A DNA stretch of 44,276 nt from Streptomyces sp. MBT65 (lineage in GTDB: Bacteria > Actinomycetota > Actinomycetes > Streptomycetales > Streptomycetaceae), in the NCBI RefSeq assembly GCF_016612545.1, contig NZ_JAENRY010000031.1, forward strand, positions 1 through 44,276, written 5' to 3'. A model generated the notes under the pieces. That model worked only from the letters and a program-made list of their open reading frames with translations. It was not told the origin of the DNA and ran no database searches. This document shows positions 16,396-24,354 of this stretch, piece by piece; the stretch's first letter is position 1, and the number at the start of each line of letters is the position of its first letter. A program made the translations under genes and the position numbers.

Positions 16396-17595
16396 TCAGC
16401 GCGTCGGCCAGTACCACAGCGGTTCGTCGAGCGGGCCCTCGCGCCCCGCCACCGTCGTCTGCCCGAACTCCTTCACCAGCTCTGTGGAGTTGACGTCGAG
16501 ACGGTGTCGTATCGCGCCCTTCCGGAGGGCGTCCGCGAGGGGTCTGGCGTGGGTGACCACGATGATCTGGGTGTTCTTGGTCGCGGTGAGGATCAGCTCG
16601 GCGAGCGGGGGGATCAGGTCCGGGTGGAGGCTCGTCTCCGGCTCGTTCAACACCAGCAGCGACGGTGGCCGGGGGGTCAGCAGCGCCGCCGCCCACAGGA
16701 GATAGCGCAGCGTGCCGTCCGACAGCTCGGCGGCGGTGAGCGGACGCAGCAACCCGTGCTGGCGCAGGCCGAGTCGGAAGCGTCCGCCGAGGTCGGCGAT
16801 GTGGACCCGGCTGCCGGGGAAGGCCGCGTCCACGGCCGTGTCCAGTGCCTCGGCGTCACCCACCTCGCGGATCGTCTGCAGGGCGGCGGCCAGATCGGAG
16901 CCGTCACCGCTGAGCACGGGCGTCCGGGTGCCGATCCGGTCCGCGCGGGCCGGCGCGTCCGCGTCGGTGCGGACATGGTCGTAGAACCGCCAGGACCTGA
17001 TGAACTCCCGTACCGCCAGGACGTCGGGTGCGTGCTGGGGGTCGGCCAGTTCGCCGAGCATGCTGTCGTACGGGCGCAGGGTGCCGTGGGCCCGGGACCA
17101 GCCGCCGCTCGCGCCGCGCAGCTTGACGGCGGCTCCCGCGCGGTCGGAGAGGACCGAGGCAGGGCGCAGGACGGGGCCGCTCCAGATGGACTCGCGTTTG
17201 ATCTCCGGGTCGAGGTTGAACATCGACGGCACGTCGCTCGTCCCCGGGGTCGGGCTGGGGTGCCCGAAGTCGACCGCGTACCCGAACTCGTCGCCCGCGA
17301 AGCCCAGTTGCAGACTGACCGGGCCCGAGCGGACCGTGCCCTGCACGGGATGCAGCCCTTCGCGCACCGCACGGCTGATCTTCTCCGGTCCCGCCCACAG
17401 CACCGACGGCAGCCCGCCCTCCCGCGCGAGCGCGGCGACGGCGCCGCCGCGCGCGGACTCGGCGAGCAGGCGCAGCGCGCGGTAGAGGCTCGACTTGCCC
17501 GTGCCGTTCGCCCCCGTGATCACGTTCAACGTGGTCAGCGGGACGATCAGGCGGCGCAGGGAGCGGTAGTTCTCGACGGCGAGGGTGCTGATCAT
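16396..17595 (-). CDS. RecF/SMC-like AAA ATPase (AAA_21 type)
   Basis: A 399-residue ATPase of the ABC-ATPase/RecF class. Walker A is GANGTGKSS (residues 28-36), the signature is LSDGT (291-295), Walker B is LLVLNEPE (313-320) followed by TSLHPD, and the H-switch His is at 349 (VVTHARP). The short insertion between Walker A and the signature excludes long SMC coiled coils. Such proteins act in DNA repair, phage defence (OLD/AbiEii-like) or as orphan regulators. The start ATG overlaps the stop of the upstream membrane protein gene as ATGA, so it is the last gene of a three-gene operon divergent from dnaE2. No nuclease or TOPRIM domain is attached. The function is open. Confidence 0.82.
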   Translation of the reverse strand: MISTLAVENYRSLRRLIVPLTTLNVITGANGTGKSSLYRALRLLAESARGGAVAALAREGGLPSVLWAGPEKISRAVREGLHPVQGTVRSGPVSLQLGFAGDEFGYAVDFGHPSPTPGTSDVPSMFNLDPEIKRESIWSGPVLRPASVLSDRAGAAVKLRGASGGWSRAHGTLRPYDSMLGELADPQHAPDVLAVREFIRSWRFYDHVRTDADAPARADRIGTRTPVLSGDGSDLAAALQTIREVGDAEALDTAVDAAFPGSRVHIADLGGRFRLGLRQHGLLRPLTAAELSDGTLRYLLWAAALLTPRPPSLLVLNEPETSLHPDLIPPLAELILTATKNTQIIVVTHARPLADALRKGAIRHRLDVNSTELVKEFGQTTVAGREGPLDEPLWYWPTR

Positions 17596-18674
17596 TCGTC
17601 CAGGGTTGCAGACGGGTCTGACAACGCGGGTCGGCCCAGCAGCCGCTCGTGCTTGTGCCGCAGTGTCGCCGCCAGCAGGGTGACCACGATCCCGGCGAGT
17701 GCCCACGCGGAGAGGACCAGCAGCGGGCCGGTCACGGCGTTGCCCTGGAAGTAGGCGATCGAGCGGGCCACCCAGGTCCCGGCGCCCGGTGGCAGCGCGG
17801 GCCCGATCGCGTTCCAGAACGGCGGCAGCAGCGGCAGCGGGAAGGCGCCGCCCGCGCTCGGGTTGCCCGCGATCACCACCAGCAGGATCGCAAGACCGAT
17901 GCCCACCACCCCGAAGACACCCTGCAACCCGAGGGTCGCCGCCCCCACGGCGAACGTGATCAGCGCGCCGAGCCCCCAGAACGCCATCACGCTCCCCGGC
18001 AGCGCGCCCAGGACCGGCCCGACGATCACCGCGCCGCCGAGACCGCCGGCGATCGCGACCAGCGCCATCACGATCAGCCGGATCACCGCGCGGCGCGGGT
18101 TGGCGGGCCGGGCGCCGGTGCTGATCGCCAGGATCGAGGCGCACAGATAACCGCCGACGCACCAGCCGACGACCAGGTAGAAGGACGACAGCCCGTCGAA
18201 GTCCTGGGCGGAGGCCGGGGCCACGTCCACCGTCCGGACCGTGCGCTGCTCGGTCCGCTCCAGGGTCGTGGTGATGGTCTCCAGGGTGGTGGCGAGGACC
18301 GTGCCACCGCCGGTGGCGACCAGGAGCGTGTCCTTGATGCCGCGCGTGTCGATGACGAGAGCCCCGTCGATGTCCCGGTCCAGGATCTGCTTCCGCGCGG
18401 TCGCCGCGTCGGACACCGCGCGCGGGTCGAGCGGCGAGCCGGGCAACCGCTTCAGCCGGGCCACCGTCTGCTCGGCCGTGACCTGAGGGGCGACGACCCC
18501 GAAAGCGACGTCCCTGGGCTTCGGATTGTGGAGCGCGCCTACGTAGGAGGCGATGAAGAGCAGCTGAAGAGCGACCACACCGATGACGAGCAGGGTGGCC
18601 CGCAGGCTGACCGCGTCCTTCACCTCCCCGAAGAAGGACGTACGGGACGTACCGGCACCCGGGGTCTCTGTCAT
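17592..18674 (-). CDS. ABC-2/DUF3533-like membrane protein
   Basis: A 360-residue integral membrane protein. One helix near residues 27-47 is followed by an extracytoplasmic domain of about 110 residues with alpha/beta character, containing DGALVIDTRGIKDTLLVATGGG, and then five or six helices in the C-terminal half (for example from FYLVVGWCVGGYLCASILAI and LIVMALVAIAGGLGGAVIVG). This topology matches YhgE/Pip and DUF3533 proteins related to ABC-2 permeases. Its start overlaps the stop of a 51-residue upstream ORF (ATGA), and its stop overlaps the ATPase start in the same way. The downstream ATPase is of the RecF-like rather than the transporter type, so a classic ABC exporter is uncertain. 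Confidence 0.75.
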   Translation of the reverse strand: MTETPGAGTSRTSFFGEVKDAVSLRATLLVIGVVALQLLFIASYVGALHNPKPRDVAFGVVAPQVTAEQTVARLKRLPGSPLDPRAVSDAATARKQILDRDIDGALVIDTRGIKDTLLVATGGGTVLATTLETITTTLERTEQRTVRTVDVAPASAQDFDGLSSFYLVVGWCVGGYLCASILAISTGARPANPRRAVIRLIVMALVAIAGGLGGAVIVGPVLGALPGSVMAFWGLGALITFAVGAATLGLQGVFGVVGIGLAILLVVIAGNPSAGGAFPLPLLPPFWNAIGPALPPGAGTWVARSIAYFQGNAVTGPLLVLSAWALAGIVVTLLAATLRHKHERLLGRPALSDPSATLDE

Positions 18675-18826
18675 GTCCCCACGGTCTCGGCGGCCGGGTG
18701 TTCACGCAGGCGGAAAGGGGCCGAACGGATGTCGTACGCGTGTTCGAGAAAGGCGTTCGGAAGAGATTTTTTCCCAACTGCCCGACCTGGGCTGGGAGCT
18801 GACGGAGTGGTGTCTGTTTCGGACAT
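18671..18826 (-). CDS. Small 51-residue protein, first gene of the membrane protein/ATPase operon
   Basis: A small ORF beginning MSETDTTPSAPSPGRAVGKK and ending REHPAAETVGT. It has a near-ideal ribosome binding site (GGGGAGG, 6 nt from the ATG at 18826), and its stop codon overlaps the next start as ATGA, the same arrangement as the next junction in the operon. These two facts support real translation. There is no signal peptide or membrane helix; it is proline/serine-rich then charged. No family is recognised. It may act as a translational leader or as a small partner of the membrane protein. Confidence 0.6.
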   Translation of the reverse strand: MSETDTTPSAPSPGRAVGKKSLPNAFLEHAYDIRSAPFRLREHPAAETVGT

Positions 18827-18865
18827 CGCGCACCTCCCCAAGGAATCGCTGATGTGTTCGAATGT

Positions 18866-18911
18866 GGTCGCCGACCGGGACTGATGTGGGTCGCTGACCG
18901 GGGCTGATGGG
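18866..18911. repeat. Two-copy imperfect 23-bp direct repeat in the dnaE2 divergent promoter region
   Basis: GGTCGCCGACCGGGACTGAT at 18866 recurs as GGTCGCTGACCGGGGCTGAT at 18889, a period of 23 bp with few mismatches. It lies between the divergent start codons of dnaE2 and the small ORF, next to the LexA-type box, and may be a second regulator site or a recent duplication. Confidence 0.5.
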
Positions 18912-18921
18912 GTTAGGGTAA

Positions 18922-18937
18922 TCGAACGGGCGTGCGA
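18922..18937. promoter_or_regulatory. LexA (SOS) box upstream of dnaE2
   Basis: TCGAACGGGCGTGCGA matches the actinobacterial LexA consensus TCGAAC-N4-GTTCGA at 11 of 12 defined positions. Its right end is 52 nt from the dnaE2 ATG and its left end about 95 nt from the divergent small-ORF ATG, so it could repress either or both operons. SOS control of dnaE2 is established in related bacteria; occupancy here is inferred. Confidence 0.75.
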
Positions 18938-18988
18938 TGAACATATCGGGCGGATGGCCGAAAAGGGGTGGAGTGATGGAGGTGCGGC

Positions 18989-21900
18989 ATGGCGGGCTTC
19001 GCCCATCTGCACGTCGCGTCCGGTTACTCCGCCCGCTACGGCGCCTCCCACCCCGAGCAGCTCGCCCGGCGGGCGGCCGAGCGCGGGATCGCGGCCCTCG
19101 CGCTCACCGACCGGGACACGGTCACCGGGGCCGTCCGCTTCGCGCAGGCGTGCGCGAAGGAGAGGGTCCGGCCGATCTTCGGCATCGACCTGGCGGTGGA
19201 GGCCCTGGCGCCCCCGCCGCCCGCACAGCGCCCGCGCACCCCCGCACATGGTGGCGCGCATGTGGTCGAGCCGCCGCTGCGGTTCGTGCTGCTCGCGCAG
19301 AACCGGGAGGGGTGGGCGCGGCTGTGCCGCATCACCTCGGCCGCCCACGCCGGCACTGCGTCCGGCGCGGCACCGGTGGTGGTGCCGTGGGAGGCGCTGC
19401 GCGCGTACGGCGGCCCCGGGCTGACCGTCCTGCTCGGGCCGCTCTCCGAGCCGGTGCGGGCGCTGTCGGTGGGCCGGGAGGACGTGGCGATGAAGCTGCT
19501 GGCGCCCTGGAAGGAGATCTTCGGGCGGGGGGTCCGGCTGGAAGCCGTCGCGCAGAAACGATTCAGCACAGGTCCGGGCTCCCTCCGCCTGGCCGCCCGC
19601 ACCCTGGCGCTCGCCGACCGCACCCGCACCACCGCCGTGCTCTCCAACGCCGTCCGCTACGCCGACCCCGACCAGCACCGCCTCGCCGACGTCCTGGACG
19701 CGGCCCGGCTGCTGCGCCCGATCGACCGGCGCCGACTGGACAGCCGACAGCGCTGGCTCAAGGACGAGAAGGAGATGACGGTCGTGGCGCGGATGATCGC
19801 CGAGTGCTCCGGAGCGGACGCCCGCCGGGCCCACCGCCTGCTGGCGGACACCGCGCACACGGCGGAGGCCTGTGTCATGGATCCCGTGGACCTCGGCCTC
19901 GGCAGGCGGCACTTCCCGGAACCCTCGCTCTTCGGCGCCGGGCCGGAGACGGGCGGCGCGGCCGGACTGCTGCGCCTGAGGTCCGAGGAGGGCCTGGCCC
20001 GACGCGGTCTCGACCGCGACCGCGCGGCACGCGACCGGCTGGAGGAGGAACTCGCCGTCATCTCCCACTGGAACTACGACGCGTACTTCCTCGCCGTCGG
20101 CCAGGTCGTCGCCGACATCCGGGCCAAGGGCATCCGGGTCGCCGCCCGCGGCTCCGGCGCCGGCTCGCTGGTCTGCCACGCGCTGGACATCGCCACCGCC
20201 AACCCGCTCGACCACAGCCTGCTGTTCGAACGCTTCCTGAGCATCCGCCGCGAATCGCTGCCCGACATCGACATCGACGTGGAGTCCGCCCGCCGCCTGG
20301 AGTGCTACGACACGATCTTCGAACGCTTCGGGAAGGAGCGGGTGGCGGTCACCGCGATGCCCGAGACCTACCGGGCACGCAGGGCGCTGCGTGACACCGG
20401 CCTTGCGCTGGGTATCGCCCCGGCCGACGTCGACCGGATCGCCAAGAGCTTCCCGCACCTGCGCGCCTCCGACATCACGAGCGCGCTCGCAGAACTGCCC
20501 GAACTGCGCCAACTGGCAGTCGAGGCACACCGGTTCGGCCCTCTGTGGGAACTCGCCGAAGGACTCGACTCCCTGGTCCACGGCATGGCCATGCACCCCT
20601 GCGGCGTGGTCATCAGCGACGCGACCCTCCTGGACCGGCTGCCCGTGCAGCCCACCCCGCAGGGCGACTACCCCATGGCGATGGCCGCGAAGGAGGAGAT
20701 CGAAGCGCTCGGCAACATCAAACTCGACGTCCTCGGCGTCCGTATGCAGTCCGCGATGGCCCACGCCGTCACCGAGATCGAACGCGCCACCGGCGACCGG
20801 ATCGACCTCGACAACCCCCAACAGGTGCCGCTCGACGACGTGTTCGCGTTCAAGCTCATCCAGGAGAGCCAGACGCTGGGCCTGTTCCAACTCGAATCTC
20901 CCGGCCAGCAGGACCTGTTGTCCCGGCTCCAGCCCCGTGACGTGCAGGACGTCATCGCCGACATCAGCCTCTTCCGTCCAGGCCCGGTCGCCGGCGGCAT
21001 GCCCGAGCGGTACATCGCCGCGCGTCATGGCGGTACGCCGGTGTATGCGCACCGGGACCTCGAACCCGTGCTCGCCGACACCTACGGCGTGACCATCTGG
21101 CACGAGCAGATCATCGACACGCTGCATGTGCTGACCGGTTGCAGCCGCGCCTTCGCCGAGATCACTCGACGCGCACTCGGCGACAAGGACCAACTGCCCC
21201 GGATCAAGGACTGGTTCCACCAGAAGGCACGCGCGCGCGGCTACAGCCCGGCCGTCCGGGACGAGGTCTGGAGGACCGTCGAGGCCTTCGGGGCCTACGG
21301 CTTCTGCCGCGCCCACGCGGTCGCGTTCGCCGTACCGGCCCTGCAGAGCGCCTGGTTGAAGGCGCACCATCCGGCGTTCCTGCTGGCGGGGTTGCTCGAA
21401 CACGACCCCGGGATGTGGCCCAAGCGCGTCCTGGTCTCCGACGCCCGGCGGCGTGGGGTGCAGGTACTGCCGGTCGACATCAACCGGTCGAAGGTGAAGC
21501 ACGTCGTGGAGATGACCGAGCAGGAGGAGTGGGGCGTGCGGCTCGCGCTGTCCGGGGTGCGTGGCATCGGCGAGGAGGAGTGCGCGCGGATCGAGGAGGG
21601 GCAGCCGTACGGATCGCTCTCCGACTTCTGGCAGCGGGCCCGGCCCAGCAGACCGGTCGCCGAACGGCTCGCGGAGATCGGCGCGTTGACCTCTCTGCAC
21701 GACGGCCGCCTCACGCGCCGTGATCTCCTGCTCCAGATCACCGAGTTGCACCGGCAGTCCCGCAACCGGACCGCGGGGGCCGGTCAACTACCCATGGATA
21801 CAGAGGCTGTCGGGGGAGCGGAACCGAGCGGGCTGCCGGAGCTGACCGGACGGGAGGCGCTGAGCGCGGAGTTGGAGACTCTCGGCATCGACGTCTCCCG

Positions 21901-22441
21901 GCATCTGATGGAACATCACCATCGCCTCCTGCGCGAGATCGGTGCGACGGACGCGGCGCACCTGGCCGAACTGCGCGCCGGACAGCAGGTGTTGGTCGCG
22001 GGTGTCCGTGCCTCCACCCAGACCCCGCCGATCGCGAGCGGCAAGCGGATCATCTTCGTCACCCTGGAGGACGGCTCGGGCCTGGTCGACCTGGCCTTCT
22101 TCGAGGACTCCCACCCGGCCTGCGCGTACACCGTCTTCCACAGCGGGTTGCTGCTGGTGCGCGGCACGGTCCAGGTGCGCGGCACCCGTCGTACCGTCGT
22201 CGGTTCCATGGCCTGGGACCTGGACGAGATCGCGGGCGCCCGCCGCGACAACGGCCCCGAGGCCGCCCTCGCCCTCCTGGGCGCCGACCGCCCGCACCCG
22301 ACGCCCGCCCAGCCGCACCGCACCCTGGCCAACGGCACCACCGGCGCCCGCCTCCACCCGTACGCCGACCTCCAGCCCGCCTGCACCCGCTCCGCCGACC
22401 TGAAGAAGTTCGGCCACCGCAGCCCGGGGAGCGCGGGATGA
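18989..22441 (+). CDS. dnaE2: Error-prone DNA polymerase III alpha subunit DnaE2 (ImuC)
   Basis: A 1150-residue C-family polymerase for SOS translesion synthesis. The N-terminal PHP domain starts HLHVASGYSARYG, but the usual TDHD is TDRD (residues 40-43), so one metal-ligand position is changed and proofreading by this domain is unlikely. The palm triad is Asp426 and Asp428 (PDIDID) and Asp580 (NIKLDVLG). The fingers motif DISLFRPGPVAGGMPERY and the C-terminal OB domain (GQQVLVAGVRAS, about residue 1000) are present. The sequence lacks the long C-terminal tail of replicative DnaE. The ATG at 18989 has GGAGG 6 nt upstream. The stop overlaps the next gene (ATGA), and a LexA box precedes the operon. 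Confidence 0.95.
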   Translation: MAGFAHLHVASGYSARYGASHPEQLARRAAERGIAALALTDRDTVTGAVRFAQACAKERVRPIFGIDLAVEALAPPPPAQRPRTPAHGGAHVVEPPLRFVLLAQNREGWARLCRITSAAHAGTASGAAPVVVPWEALRAYGGPGLTVLLGPLSEPVRALSVGREDVAMKLLAPWKEIFGRGVRLEAVAQKRFSTGPGSLRLAARTLALADRTRTTAVLSNAVRYADPDQHRLADVLDAARLLRPIDRRRLDSRQRWLKDEKEMTVVARMIAECSGADARRAHRLLADTAHTAEACVMDPVDLGLGRRHFPEPSLFGAGPETGGAAGLLRLRSEEGLARRGLDRDRAARDRLEEELAVISHWNYDAYFLAVGQVVADIRAKGIRVAARGSGAGSLVCHALDIATANPLDHSLLFERFLSIRRESLPDIDIDVESARRLECYDTIFERFGKERVAVTAMPETYRARRALRDTGLALGIAPADVDRIAKSFPHLRASDITSALAELPELRQLAVEAHRFGPLWELAEGLDSLVHGMAMHPCGVVISDATLLDRLPVQPTPQGDYPMAMAAKEEIEALGNIKLDVLGVRMQSAMAHAVTEIERATGDRIDLDNPQQVPLDDVFAFKLIQESQTLGLFQLESPGQQDLLSRLQPRDVQDVIADISLFRPGPVAGGMPERYIAARHGGTPVYAHRDLEPVLADTYGVTIWHEQIIDTLHVLTGCSRAFAEITRRALGDKDQLPRIKDWFHQKARARGYSPAVRDEVWRTVEAFGAYGFCRAHAVAFAVPALQSAWLKAHHPAFLLAGLLEHDPGMWPKRVLVSDARRRGVQVLPVDINRSKVKHVVEMTEQEEWGVRLALSGVRGIGEEECARIEEGQPYGSLSDFWQRARPSRPVAERLAEIGALTSLHDGRLTRRDLLLQITELHRQSRNRTAGAGQLPMDTEAVGGAEPSGLPELTGREALSAELETLGIDVSRHLMEHHHRLLREIGATDAAHLAELRAGQQVLVAGVRASTQTPPIASGKRIIFVTLEDGSGLVDLAFFEDSHPACAYTVFHSGLLLVRGTVQVRGTRRTVVGSMAWDLDEIAGARRDNGPEAALALLGADRPHPTPAQPHRTLANGTTGARLHPYADLQPACTRSADLKKFGHRSPGSAG

Positions 22442-23463
22442 ACGGGATGGGCACACGTCAGCGGCACATCGCCCACTTCCATCTGCATGCCGCGCTGAGC
22501 GAGGTTCAGTACGACGACATAATCGAACTGGTATCCGGATTCACGCCCCATGTCCAGGCCGTCCCGCCCAACGCCCTTCAGGTGGACCTGACTTCGGCGC
22601 TCCGGTACTTCGACATGTCCGCCTACGACGCGGTCCAGACGGTGAAGATGAGGCTGAAGGCGTTCTACGACATCGACAGCAGTGCCGGGCTCGCGGGCAA
22701 CCGCATGCTGGCGGCGATGGCGGCCGACGCGTCCGCCCCGGGGGACACCGCCTGGGTGCCCGCCGGGCAGGCGGCCGACTGGCTGCACCCCCGACCGGTC
22801 ACCGCGCTGCCCGGCGTCGGCCGCACCATGGCGGACACCTTGCACCGATACGGCCTGCACACCATCGGCCAGCTCACCGACCTGCCTCCGGCGACCCTGC
22901 AACGGCTCCTCGGTGCAGGCCAGGCACGGCTGTTGACCGAGCGCGCCCGCGGTCACGACCCCCGCCCGGTCGTCCCCGCGGAACCGGCGGCACACCTGGC
23001 CGCCGACCTGGCCCTGAGCAGGGACTGCCTGGACCCGGCCCAACACCGCCGTGCCGTCCTGGGACTTGCCGACCGGATCGGCCAACGCCTGCGCGGGGAA
23101 AGGCAGTTCGCGAGCCGCCTCACCCTCACGGTCCGCTACGCCGACCTCGCCCACTCTCGACTTCGTTCGAGCGGGGGGACCTCCATCTCCACCACCCGCA
23201 CCCGCGCCCTGCCGGAACCCACCGACCACTCACCCGCCCTCGCGGCCACCGCCCTGGGCCTGTTGACCTCCCTGGGGCTGCAACGAGCCCGCGTCCGCGC
23301 CTTCGTGCTCCGCGCCGACGACCTGCGGCCGGCCGGGAGTGCCTACCGGCAGCTCTCCATGGATCCCGCCGTCGATCGCGCCCGCGCGGTCGAAGCCGCC
23401 GCGGACCGGGCCCGTCGACGCTTCGGGCCGGAGGCCGTACGCCCGGCCGCGCTGGCCGACTGA
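22438..23463 (+). CDS. Y-family polymerase-like protein lacking catalytic residues (ImuB/DinB-like)
   Basis: A 341-residue protein with the order of a DinB/ImuB Y-family protein: a degenerate first motif, the GLAGNRMLAAMAA segment (compare GIAxNKxLAKxAS), a helix-hairpin-helix (ALPGVGRTMADTLHRYGLHTIGQL) and a little-finger region. The first catalytic motif, normally DMDAFF, reads HLHAAL (residues 15-20), and the palm stretch between it and the second motif is much shortened with no SxDE, so it should be unable to polymerise. It overlaps dnaE2 by 4 nt, the arrangement expected of an ImuB-type adaptor that brings DnaE2 to the sliding clamp. No ImuA' gene is seen nearby. It is shorter than mycobacterial ImuB as I recall it. 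An ordinary active DinB is excluded by the missing acids. Confidence 0.82.
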   Translation: MNGMGTRQRHIAHFHLHAALSEVQYDDIIELVSGFTPHVQAVPPNALQVDLTSALRYFDMSAYDAVQTVKMRLKAFYDIDSSAGLAGNRMLAAMAADASAPGDTAWVPAGQAADWLHPRPVTALPGVGRTMADTLHRYGLHTIGQLTDLPPATLQRLLGAGQARLLTERARGHDPRPVVPAEPAAHLAADLALSRDCLDPAQHRRAVLGLADRIGQRLRGERQFASRLTLTVRYADLAHSRLRSSGGTSISTTRTRALPEPTDHSPALAATALGLLTSLGLQRARVRAFVLRADDLRPAGSAYRQLSMDPAVDRARAVEAAADRARRRFGPEAVRPAALAD

Positions 23464-23482
23464 TCTCCGCCGCCGACAACCG

Positions 23483-23498
23483 CCCCTGCGCTCAGGGG
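23483..23498. terminator. Short hairpin between convergent ImuB-like and small membrane protein genes
   Basis: CCCCTG and CAGGGG form a 6-bp stem with a 4-nt loop in the 28-bp gap between two convergent genes, overlapping the stop of the small membrane protein gene. It is a weak terminator candidate. Confidence 0.35.
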
Positions 23499-23695
23499 TG
23501 TTGGCGGGGGTTTCGGTTCCGCACCCGCCAGGCCCGCACCAGCAGGAAGAGCCCGATCAGCGCGGCCGCCACGCCCAGCACCGCGTACTGGCCGTGGCCG
23601 GACATGGCCGAGCCGTTCATCGCGCCGGTGCCCTGCGCGATCCAGACCGCGCCGAGCACGACGAGGATGATCCCCCCGACACCACGGACCAACAT
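23492..23695 (-). CDS. Small two-helix membrane protein (67 residues)
   Basis: A 67-residue protein with two predicted membrane helices, GVGGIILVVLGAVWIAQGTG and YAVLGVAAALIGLFLLVRAW, joined by a Met/Gly/Ser-rich loop and ending in a basic tail. The ATG at 23695 is chosen over a longer in-frame start at 23749 because GGAG lies 5 nt upstream. No function is known. It is monocistronic and convergent with the ImuB-like gene. Confidence 0.7.
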   Translation of the reverse strand: MLVRGVGGIILVVLGAVWIAQGTGAMNGSAMSGHGQYAVLGVAAALIGLFLLVRAWRVRNRNPRQHP

Positions 23696-23885
23696 GGTCA
23701 CTCCATTCCTCGCACCGGTACGTCCGCGGCGGCACCCGCCCGCGTCCACCGCTCAGCTTCGCCCCGTTCGGCGTGCCCGGGGCGGTCGAAAACCTTACGG
23801 AACGGGAACGTCGTACCGACCGGGGTGGTGATCACTTCCGGATGCGTCACGTGTGGCAGGTTGCCGGACTCCCCTTGCCTGTAGG

Positions 23886-24260
23886 TTAGTTGGCCCACGG
23901 CGGGACGATGCGTGAGCCGTCGGCCAGCTCCGCCTCCAGGCCGATGGACGTGGTGACCCAGGTGATGACGGTCCGGTCGGTGGGGTTCTCGGCGCCGAAG
24001 GTGGCCCCGGGGTTGATGATCAGCGTGTCGCCCGCGGCGACCCGTTCGGTACGGCCGTCGAGCGTGATCACCAGCTCGCCGTCGAGGATGTGCAGGATCT
24101 CCTCGTGGTTGACGGTGTGCAGAGGGGCTTTGGTGCCGGCGGGGATCTCCCCGCGCCATGCGCACAGTTCCTTGCTGCCGGTGCGGGGATGGGCGTACGA
24201 GACGAAGCGGGCGCCGTGGATCTCGTGCGTGACGGCTTCGGTCGAGCGGATGACGGGCAT
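23886..24260 (-). CDS. Single-domain cupin protein
   Basis: A 124-residue cupin with one conserved beta-barrel. Motif 1 is recognisable in PLHTVNHEEILHILDGELVITLDG and motif 2 in GDTLIINPGATFGAEN, with His and Glu ligands in motif 1 for a possible metal. Such proteins act as small dioxygenases, isomerases or ligand sensors; the substrate is unknown. It is divergent from a MarR regulator gene, and two identical palindromes lie between the two start codons, so the MarR protein probably controls it. Confidence 0.88.
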   Translation of the reverse strand: MPVIRSTEAVTHEIHGARFVSYAHPRTGSKELCAWRGEIPAGTKAPLHTVNHEEILHILDGELVITLDGRTERVAAGDTLIINPGATFGAENPTDRTVITWVTTSIGLEAELADGSRIVPPWAN

Positions 24261-24281
24261 GGGTGGGCCTCTCTCAAGATG

Positions 24282-24325
24282 GTCAAGCTGCTTGACTATG
24301 TGGTCCCATGGTCAAGCTGCTTGAC
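24282..24325. promoter_or_regulatory. Two identical 15-nt palindromic operators between cupin and MarR genes
   Basis: GTCAAGCTGCTTGAC occurs at 24282-24296 and again at 24311-24325, each a perfect palindrome around a central T, with centres 29 bp apart (near three helical turns). They lie between divergent cupin and marR start codons, the classic place for MarR dimer binding and autoregulation. A further half-site, GTCAAG, follows at about 24332. Confidence 0.75.
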
Positions 24326-24354
24326 CAGTTCGTCAAGGGTGTTTCAATGCCTCC

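Noticed and set aside
16396..18674. The membrane protein and ATPase as a classical ABC exporter or a phage-defence pair.
   Set aside because: The ATPase is RecF/SMC-like and not a transporter ATPase, and no nuclease, toxin or other defence effector is present, so neither label can be supported.
18897..18919. A RecA-independent DNA-damage promoter (TTGTCRGTG-N8-TANNNT) ahead of dnaE2.
   Set aside because: TAGGGT is present at 18914-18919 but the upstream half (ACCGGGGCT) does not match.
18827..21787. A very long minus-strand open frame opposite dnaE2.
   Set aside because: It is the antisense shadow of a high-GC gene. Only its last 51 codons, with their own ribosome binding site and stop overlap, look like a gene.
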